Below, in pieces: positions 62,331 through 64,000 of a DNA stretch of 64,000 nucleotides. This stretch comes from Pedobacter sp. Leaf194 (lineage in GTDB: Bacteria > Bacteroidota > Bacteroidia > Sphingobacteriales > Sphingobacteriaceae), in contig NZ_LMPU01000002.1 of NCBI RefSeq assembly GCF_001423945.1, forward strand, positions 23,121-87,120. The letters are read 5' to 3'. Both the position numbers and the translations under genes were made by a program. The notes beneath the pieces are model-generated. The model was not told where the DNA came from. It saw only the letters and a program-made list of their open reading frames with translations, and ran no database searches. Each line of letters opens with the position of its first letter. The first letter of the stretch is position 1.

Positions 62331-63311
62331 TTAACCAGCTATCCAGGTAAATTTATAATCGATAGTTGGGTTTTTCATTCGTTCCGCTACCCGCAAAAGC
62401 CTTGCCGGCAAATTCATAATATAATCTCTAGCTTTTTCACCAGCCTCATCCAGGTCACGCATGCCTTCAATTTTCCAATCTTCAATAAGCTGCTGCATAA
62501 TTTCTACATAATCTACCGCAGTGTAAACACCAAGTCTTTGTGCAGCATCCGTAAAGTGGCCAAAGGTCTGCCCAATTTTCAAGCCAACCTCACGTAAAAA
62601 ATGAGCAGGCATCACAATCTTCTTACGCATCATGTCTTCAAAAGCAATCATTGCTTCATTAGGGTCAACTTCAAAAATCTTATTCATAAAATCTTTGTAA
62701 GCCTTTGCATGCCTTGCCTCATCAGAAGCAATTACACCACACATTTTTGATAGTAAAGTATCTCCATCCTTTTTGGCCAGAGAAGCTACTCTACGGTGCG
62801 AAATGTTCGTGGCCATTTCCTGGAAACTTGTATAAATAAAGTTCCTGTACGGGTCATGACCGGTACCGATATCGAAACCGTCAGCGATTAAATATTGCGT
62901 AGAAATTTCCATCTGCCGCATATCAACCCGCCCAGAAAGATATAAGTACTTGTTCAACAAATCACCATGCCTGTTTTCTTCTGCAGTCCAATGCCTGTTC
63001 CACTTCATCCAACCACCATCTTCCTTCATACTAGGCCCTTGAACCATTGCAAGCCAGGATTCATATGTCGGCAAAGCCTCTTCCGTTATTGTATCACCAA
63101 TCAAAACTGCAACTAAATCGTAAGAAAGATCCTTAGCATTTTCTCTTAAATTTCTAATGTCCTGAAAAAATGTGTCGCTTGTAGAATCGGGTAAGAAATC
63201 AGACGGCTGCCAATTTGTGTCAATTGGTTTAAGATAGGTATCCATCATCTCAAGCATATATTTTTCAATATGCACCATTACTTCCCTTCTTTTATCTGCA
63301 AAAAAACTCAT
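62331..63311 (-). CDS. Acyl-[ACP] desaturase (FAB2 family)
   Basis: Soluble di-iron enzyme that puts a cis double bond into acyl-ACP, giving unsaturated fatty acids. The 326-residue protein has the two iron-binding motifs TAEENRHGDLLNKYLYL (EENRH) and VIASDEARHAKAYKDF (DEARH), and the block IYTSFQEMATNISHRR. This plant-like family is frequent in Bacteroidota and Actinobacteria. Redox partner (ferredoxin) is not nearby. It converges with icmF. Regiospecificity is not readable. Confidence 0.94.
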   Translation of the reverse strand: MSFFADKRREVMVHIEKYMLEMMDTYLKPIDTNWQPSDFLPDSTSDTFFQDIRNLRENAKDLSYDLVAVLIGDTITEEALPTYESWLAMVQGPSMKEDGGWMKWNRHWTAEENRHGDLLNKYLYLSGRVDMRQMEISTQYLIADGFDIGTGHDPYRNFIYTSFQEMATNISHRRVASLAKKDGDTLLSKMCGVIASDEARHAKAYKDFMNKIFEVDPNEAMIAFEDMMRKKIVMPAHFLREVGLKIGQTFGHFTDAAQRLGVYTAVDYVEIMQQLIEDWKIEGMRDLDEAGEKARDYIMNLPARLLRVAERMKNPTIDYKFTWIAG

Positions 63312-63338
63312 TATCTGTGGTTATATATTTGTTATTAG

Positions 63339-63346
63339 CAAAGATA
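63339..63346 (-). promoter_or_regulatory. -7 box (TATCTTTG) for the desaturase gene
   Basis: Perfect TAnnTTTG on the minus strand, 27 bases before the ATG. No -33 TTTG is seen at 19 bases. Confidence 0.45.
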
Positions 63347-63626
63347 GCCAAATAATATGGCAAACCTTACAATATTAACACAAATGGCCTAATTCAGTTT
63401 TAAATATGATATAAGTAGTGAAGAGTATGTACATTGATACGCATAAAAAACGCAACTTATCTTACATTTTAAGCCAGGTTGTATTCCGCACCATTCTTAC
63501 TTTGCAAATTGATAATGGTAAACATTTTTCCTAAACTCAAAAAGCGCTCATCTAACCTTTCGATTAGCTAAACACACAGGTTAAAATTTTGGAAAACGAA
63601 CGGTGGTTTTCCATAGGTGCTGCAGC

Positions 63627-63719
63627 CCCGCTGTTTGCTACAATCTTTTTGGGCTTCGTGTGCTGCCGGAAGTGAAAGTTTTGTGCAGCCAAAAAGGATT
63701 TCCGCTGCCATCGGGTTTA
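63627..63719 (+). repeat. Structured intergenic repeat, copy 3
   Basis: CCCGCTGTTTGCTACAATC at the left and GGATTTCCGCTGCCATCGGG at the right. The stem is AATCTTTTTGGGCT (63642-63655) with AGCCAAAAAGGATT (63687-63700) and one bulge. A G just before the left end gives GCAGCCCCG. Closest to copy 2; ends also match copy 1. Confidence 0.72.
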
Positions 63720-63813
63720 GGGAAGCCGGTTCCGGTGGTACCTAAGCCCGCCTGTTTCCGCCAGCACGGCCAACTACCTTGCCCGCCAGTAAAACAGCCA
63801 ATGAATTCGCTTT

Positions 63814-63899
63814 GGCCTTTTAACTTTAGTCTTTCAGCTTTAGTCTTTGCATACTCGGCCTTTCAACTTTAGTCTTTCCGCTTTAGTCTTTGCGTTTAA
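63814..63899 (+). repeat. 43-base tandem repeat, two units
   Basis: Units begin GGCCTTT at 63814 and 63857. Each carries ACTTTAGTCTTT and, 14 bases on, GCTTTAGTCTTT (63823, 63837, 63866, 63880). A single degenerate relative occurs before pyrR at about 45780-45812. Confidence 0.7.
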
Positions 63900-63914
63900 G
63901 TTTTTAAACGAAGA

Positions 63915-63942
63915 AACCCCTGCAGTTGTTACTGCAAGGGTT
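63915..63942 (-). terminator. rRNA operon terminator
   Basis: Stem of 12 pairs with one mismatch: AACCCCTGCAGT (63915-63926) with ACTGCAAGGGTT (63931-63942), 35 bases beyond the 5S 3' end on the minus strand, followed by TTCTTCG. Confidence 0.75.
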
Positions 63943-63976
63943 CTTGTTAAGCTGCATTTTATGCAGTTTAAGATTT

Positions 63977-64000
63977 GGCACCGACCTACTCTCCCACGTG
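63977..64000 (-). rRNA. rrf: 5S ribosomal RNA, 3' end (partial, cut by window edge)
   Basis: The minus strand from the window end reads CACGTGGGAGAGTAGGTCGG then TGCC, the conserved 3' part of bacterial 5S rRNA (loop E/helix IV side and the closing strand of helix I). Only about 24 bases are inside the window; the rest of 5S and presumably 23S and 16S lie beyond position 64000. Confidence 0.88.

Larger units (their letters stand above)
63312..63976. other. Repeat-rich spacer before the 5S gene
   Basis: A 665-base spacer. It contains a TATCTTTG box (minus strand, 63339-63346) 27 bases upstream of the desaturase ATG, repeat copy 3 (63627-63719), a more G+C-rich remnant (about 63720-63800), a 43-base tandem repeat (63814-63899) and the rRNA terminator (63915-63942). 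The 89-codon ORF covering the repeats has no coding character. Confidence 0.65.

Noticed and set aside
62304..62597. 97-codon plus-strand ORF
   Set aside because: Begins in the icmF/desaturase terminator and is antisense to conserved desaturase sequence.
63603..63872. 89-codon ORF in the spacer before 5S
   Set aside because: It runs through repeat copy 3 and the tandem repeat; composition is rich in Cys, Pro and Val with no domain pattern.
63976..63990. TTTGGCACC resembling a sigma-54 -24 element
   Set aside because: It is the conserved 3' end of 5S rRNA on the minus strand.

Overview
The window looks like chromosomal core sequence from a member of the Bacteroidota, most likely Sphingobacteriaceae (Pedobacter-like). 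This is inferred from protein content: DUF4294, DUF4783, BshB1, a PafA-type phosphatase, acyl-ACP desaturase, IcmF and the HU-CCDC81/SPOR protein. It is also inferred from many promoters of the Bacteroidota type (-33 TTTG or TTG, about 19 nt, -7 TAnnTTTG) and from an A+T-rich background with few Shine-Dalgarno sequences. I see no prophage, insertion sequence, CRISPR array, tRNA or integrase. The right edge cuts into a 5S rRNA gene read on the minus strand, so an rRNA operon lies just outside.

Layout. 0-9.5 kb: mazG, a small unknown protein, a YchJ-like SEC-C protein, truA, two lipoproteins, a LolC/E-type permease, a NamZ-type muramidase, a small disordered protein, a triple-PAS histidine kinase and topoisomerase IB. 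9.5-13 kb: fmt, an aminodeoxychorismate-lyase-like enzyme, rluD, and a 0.6-kb gap with two tiny ORFs and a strong hairpin. 13-22 kb: an ACC-deaminase-like PLP enzyme, lysine 6-aminotransferase, a glutaryl-CoA-dehydrogenase-like enzyme, the DUF4294-gpx-bshB1 operon and the (p)ppGpp enzyme. 22-31 kb: a Fur-family regulator, purA, pabB (probable TTG start), an M48 lipoprotein protease, a 23-residue membrane micro-ORF, plsY, nadC, DUF4783, gpmI, a lipoprotein and a TPR protein. 31-47 kb: lon, an LpxR-like protein, arfB, a membrane protein, cmk, DUF1080, a TPM protein, an SH3 protein, rpsA, a GH20 hexosaminidase, a DCC protein and pyrR-pyrB. 47-57 kb: one probable operon of a large TPR protein, a plugless outer-membrane barrel, an HU-TM-SPOR protein, ExbB, ExbD, TonB-like and FolC. 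57-64 kb: PafA-type phosphatase, IcmF, acyl-ACP desaturase, a repeat-rich spacer and the 5S end.

How genes fit together. The 47.5-55.7 kb cluster encodes what looks like a dedicated envelope-spanning, proton-motive-force-driven machine: inner-membrane motor, TonB-like link, peptidoglycan-binding SPOR protein, periplasmic TPR protein and a barrel whose N-terminus resembles a TonB box. It is my main candidate for an under-described system. Folate genes (pabB, pabC-like, folC) are scattered. Lysine aminotransferase and the glutaryl-CoA-dehydrogenase-like enzyme could serve one lysine-breakdown route. Bacillithiol synthesis is cotranscribed with a peroxidase.

Structure beyond genes. Three intergenic copies of a structured repeat share conserved ends but have different stem cores. 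Several computed ORF starts are TTG codons that belong to the -7 box, so I moved those starts downstream. Two genes begin immediately after terminator-like hairpins. lon has a sigma-54-like site. All functional calls are by reading of motifs; no database search was possible.
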